From Morganella morganii H1r (GTDB lineage: Bacteria > Pseudomonadota > Gammaproteobacteria > Enterobacterales > Enterobacteriaceae), in NCBI RefSeq assembly GCF_000633515.1, contig NZ_AYMP01000016.1, forward strand, positions 124,001 to 188,000: a stretch of DNA of 64,000 nucleotides, in the 5' to 3' direction. The notes under the pieces are model-generated. The model made no database searches. It was given only the letters and a program-made list of their open reading frames with translations, and was not told the DNA's origin. Shown here in pieces: positions 16,803 through 24,839 of this stretch. The translations under genes were made by a program, and so were the position numbers. Within the stretch, counting starts at the first letter, position 1. Each line of letters opens with the position of its first letter.

Positions 16803-17771
16803 ATGAAAAAATTATTATTGAGTACTCTGGTTATCTCCGCATTATTTTCCGTGACAGCTGCTGCGGAAAATAAAACAGAACAGGCTTATGTCCCGGTTGA
16901 ATTCAGTGCAAAGCTGGATGGCAACGAATATCACTTTAAACCGGAAACATCCCCGCAGCGTATTGTTTCTCTCAGTCAGATCACCACCGAAATGCTGCTG
17001 GCGCTGGATTTGGGGGACCGTATGGTCGGTACCGCTTTTCTGGAAGAGCCGATTTATCCGCCGGTTAAAGCGGCGTATGACAAAATTCCTGTGCTGGCAG
17101 AAAAATGGCCGTCTTACGAAGTCTTTATGTCCGTCAAACCCGATTTCGCCACCGGCTGGGCAAACTCATTCTCGAAACTGGCACTGGAAGCCAATAAAAT
17201 TGTGCCGGAAGGGGTTGCCGTTTATGTGCCGGAATCCATGACATCACCGAAAGCCGATGTGAATACCTATTTTAACGACATGCTGAAATTTGGTGAGATC
17301 TTCGGTGTGCAGGAGACGGCTGAAAAATACGTGGCGGCAGAAAAAGAAAAACTGAATACCGTTATCAGCCAGATTCAGGCGTATCCGGAAAAAACCGCCT
17401 TTATTTTTGATTCTCAGGACGGCAAACCCTATACCTTCTTTGATGGTTATACCACGGAGATGCTGAAACTGATTTCCGTTAAGAATATTTTTGCCGGTAA
17501 AAATACCGGAAAAACCTGGGCAGTCGGCAACTGGGAAGATGTGATTATGTCTGATCCGGAAGTGATCATTATTCCTGTTTATAAAGGCTTCCGTAATGAT
17601 GATGATTATGACCAGAAAGTCGCGTTTATTGAAGCCATGCCGGAAATGCAGGGTGTAAAAGCGGTGAAAAACAAAAATTATATTAAAGTCAATCTGTCTG
17701 AACTGGTGCCGGGACCACGTTCAATTGATATTTTGCCGGTACTGGCAAAAGAAATTCACGAAAAACCGTAA
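16803..17771 (+). CDS. Periplasmic substrate-binding protein of the ABC importer
   Basis: The 322-residue protein starts with a signal peptide (MKKLLLSTLVISALFSVTAA). It then shows the helical-backbone metal-receptor pattern of the FepB/BtuF/TroA superfamily: RIVSLSQITTEMLLAL, a central long helix, then NIFAGKNTGKTWAVGNWEDV and SDPEVIIIPVY. The ligand could be a siderophore, heme or corrinoid. Tandem ATGs at 16800 and 16803 follow GAGGGA; the second has better spacing. The operon order permease-ATPase-binding protein is less common than binding protein first. Confidence 0.9.
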   Translation: MKKLLLSTLVISALFSVTAAAENKTEQAYVPVEFSAKLDGNEYHFKPETSPQRIVSLSQITTEMLLALDLGDRMVGTAFLEEPIYPPVKAAYDKIPVLAEKWPSYEVFMSVKPDFATGWANSFSKLALEANKIVPEGVAVYVPESMTSPKADVNTYFNDMLKFGEIFGVQETAEKYVAAEKEKLNTVISQIQAYPEKTAFIFDSQDGKPYTFFDGYTTEMLKLISVKNIFAGKNTGKTWAVGNWEDVIMSDPEVIIIPVYKGFRNDDDYDQKVAFIEAMPEMQGVKAVKNKNYIKVNLSELVPGPRSIDILPVLAKEIHEKP

Positions 17772-17783
17772 TGTTTACTGAGT

Positions 17784-17807
17784 TCCGCACCGGGTTTCCG
17801 GTGCGGA
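17784..17807. terminator. Hairpin between convergent importer and azlD genes
   Basis: A 10-bp perfect stem TCCGCACCGG / CCGGTGCGGA with loop GTTT lies 13 bp after the importer operon. No strong T run follows on either strand. Its position between convergent genes supports a shared terminator. Confidence 0.55.
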
Positions 17808-17818
17808 CAGTTAAATAA

Positions 17819-18130
17819 TCAGAACAGATAAATCAGGGTGTAGAAAAATACCAGCGTCAGGACCACAGTCAGCAGGGTATTTTTAATCAGCCGTGCGGCG
17901 ATAATACAGAACAGCGTACCCCATAAATACGGATTATCACTGATATCACGGAACTGCTGTTCCTCTAATAATACAATCGGCGCACAAATAGCCACCAGCA
18001 GACAGGGTGCGGAATAGGTCAGCGCCTGCTGAATAAAGACCGGCAGCCGCAGTGGTAACCCCGGGATCAGAAAAATAAAGCGCAGTGAAAACAGCATCAG
18101 TGTCAGTGCGAGTATTAATCCCCAGCTCAT
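17819..18130 (-). CDS. azlD: AzlD-family small subunit of branched-chain amino acid exporter
   Basis: AzlD pairs with AzlC (E. coli YgaH/YgaZ) to export branched-chain amino acids. The 103 residues hold about four hydrophobic segments, with the family-like LRFIFLIPGLPLRLP near the N-terminus. The ATG at 18130 overlaps the azlC stop by ATGA, so the two subunits are coupled. A longer reading from 18145 lies inside azlC and lacks its own ribosome site. Confidence 0.87.
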   Translation of the reverse strand: MSWGLILALTLMLFSLRFIFLIPGLPLRLPVFIQQALTYSAPCLLVAICAPIVLLEEQQFRDISDNPYLWGTLFCIIAARLIKNTLLTVVLTLVFFYTLIYLF

Positions 18131-18834
18131 TTTACATCCCCCCATTTACGTCCCAGAAGAACCGCCAGCAGCATAGCACTGACCCCGGCAATCACCGCGC
18201 TGCCCTGTACACCGGCACGGGTCAGCATAATCGTGACCACAAAGGAGAACAGAGCCCCGGCGAGTGCACTTTTTGATTTGATCAGCGGCACCACAATCGC
18301 CAGCAGTGTTGCCACCACCGAAAAGTCGAGCCGGAGCTGGCTCAGGTCGCTGATGCTGTGGGCCAGCACAATACCGAGAATACTGACCAGCACCCAGACC
18401 AGATAAAAACTCAGTCCGGCACCGAACAGATAAGCAAAACTCAGGCGCTGCCGCCCGGCGACACTGACAGCAAACAGTTCATCTGTCAGCAGGAAGCCGA
18501 TACCGGCCCGTTGCAGCGGGGAAAAAGGGCGCACATGCGGGCGCAGTGTCAGCCCGTACAGCAGGTGTTGTGAGGTGATAAAAAAGACTGACACGATAAT
18601 AGTGATCACCCCGGCGCCGCTGTTAAGCAGGCCGAGTGTCACCAGCTGGGCGGCACCGGCAAAGACCATGGCGGACATCGCGACACTTTGTGCAAAGGTC
18701 AGGCCGCTGTCCACTGCCATCGAGCCGGCAAGGATTGCCCACGGCACCACGGCCAGGTTGAGCGGGGTCATATGCAGTGCGCCGGTGAGGAAATCTTTCA
18801 GCGGCGAAGCGGGTAAATCTGTGGTTGTTGTCAT
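18127..18834 (-). CDS. azlC: AzlC-family branched-chain amino acid exporter subunit
   Basis: This is the large membrane subunit of the AzlCD/YgaZH exporter. From ATG 18834 it has 235 residues, near the family length. Family traits include PLNLAVVPWAILAGSMAVDSGLT, here split as NLAVVPWAILAGSMAV and DSGLTFAQS, then AMVFAGAAQLV and LLTDELFAV. ATG 18843 is an alternative start. An 18-bp site shared with the AraC-regulator promoter lies 63 bp upstream, so the neighbouring regulator probably controls it. Confidence 0.9.
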   Translation of the reverse strand: MTTTTDLPASPLKDFLTGALHMTPLNLAVVPWAILAGSMAVDSGLTFAQSVAMSAMVFAGAAQLVTLGLLNSGAGVITIIVSVFFITSQHLLYGLTLRPHVRPFSPLQRAGIGFLLTDELFAVSVAGRQRLSFAYLFGAGLSFYLVWVLVSILGIVLAHSISDLSQLRLDFSVVATLLAIVVPLIKSKSALAGALFSFVVTIMLTRAGVQGSAVIAGVSAMLLAVLLGRKWGDVK

Positions 18835-18896
18835 TGTTATCATCCGTACAGCGTAAAACAGTCCGGATACTCTGCCATGACACGGCAGCAGGAATA

Positions 18897-18914
18897 TTGT
18901 ACAAAATTGTTCAG
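18897..18914 (-). promoter_or_regulatory. Shared operator, copy 1 (before azlCD)
   Basis: TTGTACAAAATTGTTCAG (plus-strand reading) recurs at 19817-19834 with 17 of 18 bases identical. Each copy lies 61-63 bp upstream of a start codon on the minus strand. It is the likely binding site of the AraC-family regulator at 18920-19756. Confidence 0.65.
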
Positions 18915-18919
18915 TGATA

Positions 18920-19756
18920 TCAGCGGCGCTGCATAAACTTGCCCGGTGAGACCCCCATTGCCCGTTTAAAATGGCGGGTAAAGTGGCTTTGATCGGTAAA
19001 CCCGCACTGTAAAGAGACATCCGCCGGGCGGCCGCCGTTTTGCAACAACTGACGTGCTTTGCGCAGACGCGCCTGAATCAGCCAGGCGTGGGGCGGCATG
19101 CCGTAACGCAGACGGAACTGGCGCAGAAAATACCACGGGCTGAGATTCGCCATTGCGGCCAGTTCATCCAGGGAGTAATCAGTTTCCGGATGGCTGTTCA
19201 TCATCTCTGCGATATGCTGCAGGCGCTGACCGGCCGGGGTGATCTCCGCCGGGTGAAAGCCTTTTTTATTGTGACGGGTGATAAGCCAGGCCAGTGTTGA
19301 GAGTAACAGTGAGCCTTTCAGCAGCCGGTTATCCGGCTTCATCAACACATCAAACAGCAGGCGTAACTGCGCGGCCAGGCCGGGGTCATGCACCACTGCG
19401 TGAGAAAACCAGGGCACAAAGCCCTGATCGGCCGATTTGAGATCCTGCATCAGCGTGTTCAGCATCTCAGGTGTCGGATAAATCGCGCGGTAGGCCCAGC
19501 CGGTTTCCAGTGCGGAGGAGCCGGTATGGATTTCATCGGAGTTCACCAGAATGATATCGCCGGTCGGGGCATAATGATTACTGCCGGTACGGAAAAACTG
19601 CTGAACACCTTCGTCAATCACACCAATACAAAAACCTTCGTGCGTATGGCGGCTGAATTTTTGCTGATAATAACGCGCAGAGATCATCCCCAGACCATAA
19701 AAATCGTCCAGATGAAAATAGTCCGCCTGTTCGCGGGCGTGTTCGTCACTCTGCAT
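18920..19756 (-). CDS. AraC-family regulator, probable controller of azlCD
   Basis: The 278-residue protein has an N-terminal cupin (AraC-binding type: RHTHEGFCIGVIDEG near residue 36, GDIILVNSDEIHTG near 66). A C-terminal double HTH covers about 180-278 (LDELAAMANLSPWYFLRQF, then DVSLQCGFTDQSHFTRHFKR). This group often senses amino acids or related small molecules and drives a linked LysE or AzlC exporter. It lies upstream of azlCD on the same strand. Both units carry the same 18-bp site, which points to autoregulation. Confidence 0.9.
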   Translation of the reverse strand: MQSDEHAREQADYFHLDDFYGLGMISARYYQQKFSRHTHEGFCIGVIDEGVQQFFRTGSNHYAPTGDIILVNSDEIHTGSSALETGWAYRAIYPTPEMLNTLMQDLKSADQGFVPWFSHAVVHDPGLAAQLRLLFDVLMKPDNRLLKGSLLLSTLAWLITRHNKKGFHPAEITPAGQRLQHIAEMMNSHPETDYSLDELAAMANLSPWYFLRQFRLRYGMPPHAWLIQARLRKARQLLQNGGRPADVSLQCGFTDQSHFTRHFKRAMGVSPGKFMQRR

Positions 19757-19816
19757 GCGGTGTCCTGCTCTGTCTTTCCGGTAACCGGTTATTATCGCGC
19801 TGCGTTATATTCTGTC

Positions 19817-19834
19817 TTGTACAAAATTGCTCAG
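19817..19834 (-). promoter_or_regulatory. Shared operator, copy 2 (before the AraC regulator gene)
   Basis: TTGTACAAAATTGCTCAG differs at one base from the copy at 18897-18914. It lies 61 bp before the regulator ATG, nearly the same distance as the azlC copy. This argues for direct autoregulation. Confidence 0.65.
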
Positions 19835-19861
19835 CCGCACGATCTCAGTCTGTCAGTCTCA

Positions 19862-20266
19862 TCAGCCGATCAGTTTCCGCGCCGCCAGGTCTTTCACAAT
19901 CAGTGCGGCGACCAGAGAACAGCGGGGCAGATCACGGCTGTCCAGCCAGTCCAGCTCAGCAATTTCCGCAGCCGGTTGCAGTACGCCGGTAAATTCCGCC
20001 TGATAATAGCGGATACGCACCTGTGTGCCGTCCTGTTTACCGTCCGCCTGACCGGTGAATTCCCCGTAAAACGTGATGGTGTCCGGTGTCAGTGTCACCG
20101 TCAGTTCTTCGTCAATTTCGCGGCACAGTGCCTGTTCGTCAGTTTCACCGGCTTCACGTTTGCCGCCCGGAGCGTAGAACAGGGTTTTGTTATGGGAGCG
20201 GACCATGGCCACTTTGCCGTCTTTCAGCGTGATCAGTGCCAGTTTATCGATCATTTTTGCCGACAT
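19862..20266 (-). CDS. Nudix hydrolase
   Basis: Nudix enzymes hydrolyse nucleoside diphosphates linked to other groups, often as cleansing enzymes. The ATG at 20266 follows AAAGGAAC and gives 134 residues. The Nudix box is GKREAGETDEQALC-REIDEELTV (about residues 35-57); the usual G before the last hydrophobic residue is T. APGG precedes the box. The substrate is unknown. The first PhzF gene starts 104 bp away in the opposite direction. Confidence 0.9.
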   Translation of the reverse strand: MSAKMIDKLALITLKDGKVAMVRSHNKTLFYAPGGKREAGETDEQALCREIDEELTVTLTPDTITFYGEFTGQADGKQDGTQVRIRYYQAEFTGVLQPAAEIAELDWLDSRDLPRCSLVAALIVKDLAARKLIG

Positions 20267-20370
20267 TATCGTTCCTTTATCACAATGATGGTTAATGATT
20301 TCATCATAATCGTTTTCTGTGATAAAAATCATCAGCTCTGCTCTGTTACCACATAAAAAGGATAATAACG

Positions 20371-21213
20371 TTGAATACCCGCACTTATCAGTTTTACCAG
20401 GTTGATGTTTTTTCTGATGTACCGCTGCTCGGCAATGCGCTGGCGGTGGTCGTTGATGCAGATGATATGACGGATGAGGAAATGCACCGTTTTGCCCGCT
20501 GGACAAATCTCAGCGAAACCACATTTTTGCTCAAACCGCAGGATCCGCAGGCCGATTACCGTGTCCGGATTTTCACCCCGGACGGTGAACTGCCGTTTGC
20601 CGGACATCCGACGCTGGGCAGTTGTTATGTCTGGCGCGAAACACAGCAGTTTAATGATAAGCGCGATATCATTCAGGAGTGCGGGGTCGGTATGGTGACT
20701 ATCCGTCAGCAGGATAACCGGCTGGCATTTGCTGCCCCGGCACTGTTACGCGGCGGGGATACTGATCCGCAGCAGGTGGCGTATATAGTGAAAGCACTGG
20801 GTCTGCATGATGAAGATGTGGTGCGCTCCGCATGGGTGGATAACGGGCCGGGATGGATTGGCCTGCAACTGACTTCTGTTGCAAAGGTGCTGGCGGCGAA
20901 ACCGGATTATTCCCTGCTGGACGGGTATGATATCGGCCTGTGTGCACTGTATGACGACCAGAGCGGACCGGTTCAGCTGGAGGTGCGTGCTCTGTGCTGT
21001 TCTCTGGGGGAAGAAGATCCGGTAACCGGCAGCCTGAATGCATCGCTTGCTCAGTGGCTGACCGGCGAAGGTATTTTGCCGGAATGCTATGTGGCCGGAC
21101 AGGGACAGGTTATCAGCCGTGACGGCAAAATCTTTGTCACTAAGGAAGCAGGTCAGGTATGGGTTGCCGGGGATGTAACCTGTGTGATCACCGGACAGGT
21201 AACGCTGCGCTGA
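20371..21213 (+). CDS. PhzF-family isomerase/epimerase, copy 1
   Basis: PhzF-family proteins are diaminopimelate-epimerase-fold isomerases; except for phenazine PhzF their substrates are mostly unknown. The 280 residues carry the N-terminal YQVDVFSDVPLLGNALAVV, the catalytic-Glu region LSETTFLL, FTPDGELPFAGHPTLGS, and the C-terminal EEDPVTGSLNASLAQWL. The start is TTG at 20371, backed by AAAAAGGA and by alignment with copy 2, which uses GTG. The two copies are tandem, 28 bp apart. Confidence 0.92.
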   Translation: MNTRTYQFYQVDVFSDVPLLGNALAVVVDADDMTDEEMHRFARWTNLSETTFLLKPQDPQADYRVRIFTPDGELPFAGHPTLGSCYVWRETQQFNDKRDIIQECGVGMVTIRQQDNRLAFAAPALLRGGDTDPQQVAYIVKALGLHDEDVVRSAWVDNGPGWIGLQLTSVAKVLAAKPDYSLLDGYDIGLCALYDDQSGPVQLEVRALCCSLGEEDPVTGSLNASLAQWLTGEGILPECYVAGQGQVISRDGKIFVTKEAGQVWVAGDVTCVITGQVTLR

Positions 21214-21241
21214 CTGAAAACAAACCAAAAGGATAATTACC

Positions 21242-22099
21242 GTGAGCAACAAAACCCATTCCTTTTACCAGGTTGATGTTTTTTCTGATGTGCCGCTGCT
21301 CGGCAATGCGCTGGCGGTAGTGGTTGATGCGGATGATCTGACCGATGAAGAGATGCATCGTTTTGCCCGCTGGACAAACCTCAGCGAAACCACATTTTTG
21401 CTCAAACCGCAGGATCCGCAGGCCGATTACCGTGTCCGGATTTTCACCCCGGACGGTGAGCTGCCGTTTGCCGGGCACCCGACGCTGGGCAGTTGCCATG
21501 TCTGGAAGCAGCATACCGGTTTCAGTGAGACGCGGGATATCATTCAGGAATGCGCCGCCGGGCTTATTACGCTGCGTCAGTCTGAACAGGGAACTGCTTT
21601 TGCCGCACCGCCGATGATTAACGGGCGGGATCTGACAGAAGACGAGTGCAATACGGTTGCGTCGGCATACGGCATCCCCCGCAGTGCTGTTTTACAGGCA
21701 AAATATATTGATAACGGCCCGGCATGGACCGGGGTTGAGGTGGATTCCGTTGCCCGCCTGCTGGCAATTACGCCGGATTATGCGGTACTCAGCCAGTCAG
21801 GGAATAACGCTCTGTATAAAATCGGCGTGTGTGCCCGGTATCCGGCAGGCAGTGAAGCTGCACTTGCGGTAAGGGCATTTATTAACCGCAGGGGTGCGGA
21901 AGACCCGGTAACCGGCAGCCTGAATGCAGCGCTGGCACAATGGCTTATCAGCAACGGCACATTGCCGCCGCACTATCTGGCGCGGCAGGGAGAAAGTGTG
22001 AAACGTGACGGCCGGCTGAGTGTCCGGCAGGATGCAGACGGGATCTGGGTCGGCGGTGCGGTGACAGACTGTATCCGGGGGCAGGTTTCACTGCGCTGA
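21242..22099 (+). CDS. PhzF-family isomerase/epimerase, copy 2
   Basis: The 285-residue paralog of the preceding gene starts at GTG 21242 after AAAAGGAT. Residues about 8-89 are almost identical to copy 1 (YQVDVFSDVPLLGNALAVV through FAGHPTLGSC), and the DNA of that part is also nearly identical. From about residue 92 on the two proteins differ at most positions, apart from family motifs such as AEDPVTGSLNAALAQWL. A uniform duplication would not give such a sharp edge. The pattern suggests gene conversion of the 5' third. Confidence 0.92.
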   Translation: MSNKTHSFYQVDVFSDVPLLGNALAVVVDADDLTDEEMHRFARWTNLSETTFLLKPQDPQADYRVRIFTPDGELPFAGHPTLGSCHVWKQHTGFSETRDIIQECAAGLITLRQSEQGTAFAAPPMINGRDLTEDECNTVASAYGIPRSAVLQAKYIDNGPAWTGVEVDSVARLLAITPDYAVLSQSGNNALYKIGVCARYPAGSEAALAVRAFINRRGAEDPVTGSLNAALAQWLISNGTLPPHYLARQGESVKRDGRLSVRQDADGIWVGGAVTDCIRGQVSLR

Positions 22100-22108
22100 A
22101 AAATATTT

Positions 22109-22132
22109 ACCGGCGGATATTATGCCGCCGGT
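22109..22132. terminator. Hairpin between convergent phzF copy 2 and tetR
   Basis: The 8-bp stem ACCGGCGG / CCGCCGGT overlaps the tetR stop codon. On the minus strand it is followed by AAATATTTTTC. It is a plausible compact two-way terminator. Confidence 0.5.
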
Positions 22133-22734
22133 GATGTCAGTGCAGACTGCAATACCAGCTGACCGGCACGAACCATTTCTGCCAGTTGCTCCGCACTTTC
22201 ACCGGCCCGTGCGCGCAGGGAAATACTGTGCAGAAACGCGGTCAGTGTTTTCGCCAGCAGCGGGGCGGAATCCGGATCGCGCAGCGCGGCTTTCTCTTCA
22301 TTCAGACAATCCAGCACCATCATCTCCTGTGCCGCAATGACTTCCTGCAGGCGTTTGCGGATAGCAGGGTCGTACACTTCCGCAGCGGCTGTCGATAACA
22401 CCATGCATCCGGCAGGGCCGTGCTCTCCGGTATACAGGGTGACAGTTGCCTGTAACCAGCGGGTCAGGCGGGCGGCCAGCGGCTCACCGGGCGTCCGCAG
22501 TGCCAGTGCGTCGGTGTAATGTGCCTGTGCTATTTCACCAAACCTGTTCATTGCCAGCTGATAAAGCCGTTCTTTATTACCGAAAGCGGCGTACAGGCTG
22601 GGTTTTCTCATGTCCGTTTCTGCGGCCAGTTCATCGAGGGACGTTGCGGTATACCCTTTGTGCCAGAACTGCGCCATGATTTTATCCAGTGCGGCGGCAC
22701 TGTCATAATTCCGGGGTCTGCCTTTTTGTGCCAT
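22120..22734 (-). CDS. TetR-family repressor
   Basis: The 204 residues begin with a TetR DNA-binding domain (YTATSLDELAAETDMRKPSLYAAFGNKERL split as TATSLDELAAETDMRK and PSLYAAFGNKERLY, about residues 29-58). A C-terminal ligand domain of the YcdC/AcrR-like type contains GPAGCMVLSTAAAE. It is divergent from the DJ-1/PfpI gene, and a palindrome lies between them at 22787-22804, so it probably represses both itself and that gene. Confidence 0.9.
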   Translation of the reverse strand: MAQKGRPRNYDSAAALDKIMAQFWHKGYTATSLDELAAETDMRKPSLYAAFGNKERLYQLAMNRFGEIAQAHYTDALALRTPGEPLAARLTRWLQATVTLYTGEHGPAGCMVLSTAAAEVYDPAIRKRLQEVIAAQEMMVLDCLNEEKAALRDPDSAPLLAKTLTAFLHSISLRARAGESAEQLAEMVRAGQLVLQSALTSPAA

Positions 22735-22786
22735 TTGATTACCGATCAGTATAAAAACAATTTACATCATTGTACCTCATGCATTA

Positions 22787-22804
22787 ATTTACCGTTTAGT
22801 AAAT
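22787..22804. promoter_or_regulatory. Palindromic operator for the TetR regulator
   Basis: ATTTACCGTTTAGTAAAT has 6-bp arms ATTTAC / GTAAAT around a 6-bp centre. It lies 24 bp before the PfpI-like ATG and 53 bp before tetR, a typical TetR operator place. Confidence 0.6.
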
Positions 22805-22827
22805 AAATGTTGGCACGGAGTATTTTG

Positions 22828-23612
22828 ATGTCTGATCATGATTATGCAGTTGAAACGATTTACGGGCTGAGCACGCCTTCCATTCAGGCGCTGATCGCTG
22901 CCGGACGTGCATCACAGCCCGCATTGCTGAAAGTCGGAATTTTTGTTTGTCCGGGCTATATGCCGATGGATATCAATGGCGCACAGTCTGTTTTTACGAT
23001 TGCCGGGGCGGAAATCTATTTTATCTGGAAACGCCGGGAACTGGTGGAAGGCTATATCGGCTGGCCGACCATGCCGACAATGACCTTTGATGAGTGTCCG
23101 GATGATCTGGATGTGCTGGTGACCGGCATGGTGCCGCCGGAAGTGATTGAAGATCCGGCGGTGATCCGCTTTTTCGCGCGGGCGGGGCAAAAAGCAAAAT
23201 ATGTGATTGGCACCTGTTACGGTTCGCTGATGCTGGGCACCGCCGGATTACTGAAAGGCAGAAGGGCAACCAGTAACAGCAATGTGGTGCCGATGCTGCC
23301 TGATGTCGGGGCTGTTGCCGTCGGCGGCAGTGATGTGGTGATCGACGATACTATCTACACCTCGGGTCCGGCCACCGGTTCGTTTGATGCTTCATTACTG
23401 GTGCTGAAAGCTCTGCGGGTGAAAAGCTGGCTGCGCTGGTTGAATTGGCGATTGAATACGATCCGCGCCCGCCGTTCCGTACCGGCTCCCCGCAACTTGC
23501 AGGGCCGGAAATGACTGCCGTTTCACAAAGCATGACCGCGCCGCTGAACCGGCAATATCACGAAGCGGCGAAGCGCGGCTATGCCTGTTATCAGCAGATG
23601 ATTCAGGGCTGA
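22828..23612 (+). pseudogene. DJ-1/PfpI-family gene with a C-terminal frameshift
   Basis: The ATG at 22828 follows CACGGAG. The frame reads as a DJ-1/PfpI (ThiJ) protein: VGIFVCPGYMPMDINGAQ, nucleophile region IGTCYGSLMLGTAG, and TSGPATGSFDASLLVLKALR. After LKALR (about 23416) the frame runs into an atypical basic tail ending at 23514. Adding one G to the GGG run at 23417-23419 restores a normal tail (GEKLAALVELAIEYDP) to the stop at 23612. The gene is thus frameshifted and loses about 65 C-terminal residues, or the base is a sequencing error. Confidence 0.78.
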
Positions 23613-23821
23613 CACGCCGGATAATACGCTGTCAAATCCCGTCCGGCAGTCCGTAAGTGCAGCGCGGGTCCTGCAAGTACCCGCCGGAGATAACGTGCTA
23701 TCATGCTGTTATTCTTCCTCATATTTTTACATGGCAGGTTCATTTTAAGACTAAATGCGCTGAAAAATATTGCCGGGAAGATACGGTGATGTGCTGTCAG
23801 TGGCTTAAGGTAGTGTTCAGA

Positions 23822-24724
23822 TTAACCGGTACGTTTAAAACACTGACTGTGTTGCAGAACAAAATCGATAAAACAGCGCAGCCGGGGAGAAAGTGCCTGA
23901 CTGCGGTAATACACGGCATGAATCGGCAATTTATTTTCATAAGTATATGACGTCAGAACCTGACGAAATTCCCCGTTTTCGCGCATTTCGTGTGTCACAA
24001 AATCAGAGATACAGGCAATCCCCGCGCCGGAACGTGCCAGGGTGCAGATAATTTCCCCGCTGCCCGCAGCCAGTGACGGGGTGATTTTCAGTCCCTTTTT
24101 GTTGCCGTCATACAGCGGCCAGGTATTCAGGCTTTCCGGCGCGATAAATCCCAGCAGGGTGTGCTGTGCCAAATCTTCCGGCGTTTTCGGCTCGCCATGC
24201 TGCTGAAGATAACGCGGGCTGGCCAGAATCCGCTGGCAGGTGTAGCCCATCAGCGTGGCATGCAGGGAAGAATCCGCCAGCGGACCGAAGCGGAATGCAA
24301 TATCGGTCTGTTTCTCCAGTAAATTGGTGATGCCTTCATAGTTAGTCAGTTCAAGGCGGATTTGCGGGTAACGTTCATGGAATTGTGTCACCAGCGGTGC
24401 TATCACATGGAGCTGAACAGGTGTTGAGGCATCAATACGCAGTGTGCCGGAGGGGATCTCTTTATGATTCATCAGCACATCTTCCGCTTCCTGCGCCAGT
24501 TGCATCACATCACGGGCTTTCTGCAGAAATAATGCACCTTCCTCACTCAGTTTGAGCCGCCGCGTGGTGCGGTACAACAAGGTACTGTTCATCTTTTCTT
24601 CAAGGCGCAGCAGGGCGCGACTGACAGCTGAAACCGTCAATCCGCTCTGCGCGGCGGCGGTGGTCACAGAGCCGCAGTCAACCACAGCGATAAAGGCCCG
24701 CATTTCTTCCAGAGTGATTTTCAT
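23822..24724 (-). CDS. LysR-family transcriptional regulator
   Basis: The 300-residue protein has the LysR HTH (AFIAVVDCGSVTTAAAQSG, then RALLRLEEKMNSTLLYRTTR, about residues 10-55) and a substrate domain (LRIDASTPVQLHVIAPLVTQF, ITNLLEKQTDIAFRFG). Its C-terminus ALSPRLRCFIDFVLQ is typical. It is divergent from the MFS exporter gene at 24840 with 115 bp between, the usual LysR-target arrangement. The inducer is unknown. Confidence 0.92.
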   Translation of the reverse strand: MKITLEEMRAFIAVVDCGSVTTAAAQSGLTVSAVSRALLRLEEKMNSTLLYRTTRRLKLSEEGALFLQKARDVMQLAQEAEDVLMNHKEIPSGTLRIDASTPVQLHVIAPLVTQFHERYPQIRLELTNYEGITNLLEKQTDIAFRFGPLADSSLHATLMGYTCQRILASPRYLQQHGEPKTPEDLAQHTLLGFIAPESLNTWPLYDGNKKGLKITPSLAAGSGEIICTLARSGAGIACISDFVTHEMRENGEFRQVLTSYTYENKLPIHAVYYRSQALSPRLRCFIDFVLQHSQCFKRTG

Positions 24725-24839
24725 TGTTGCATTTTATTCAATTGTTTTTTGCAGATTAGCGGCTGTTTCCGCAAAAATCAATGTGGCAGAATCGCCGTCC
24801 TGACAACACTGTGACGTTGTTTTTTATTCTGAGGACATT

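Noticed and set aside
19388-20356. Long plus-strand frame of 322 codons
   Set aside because: It lies opposite the AraC and Nudix genes, has no ribosome site and reads as an arginine/histidine/glutamine-rich shadow.
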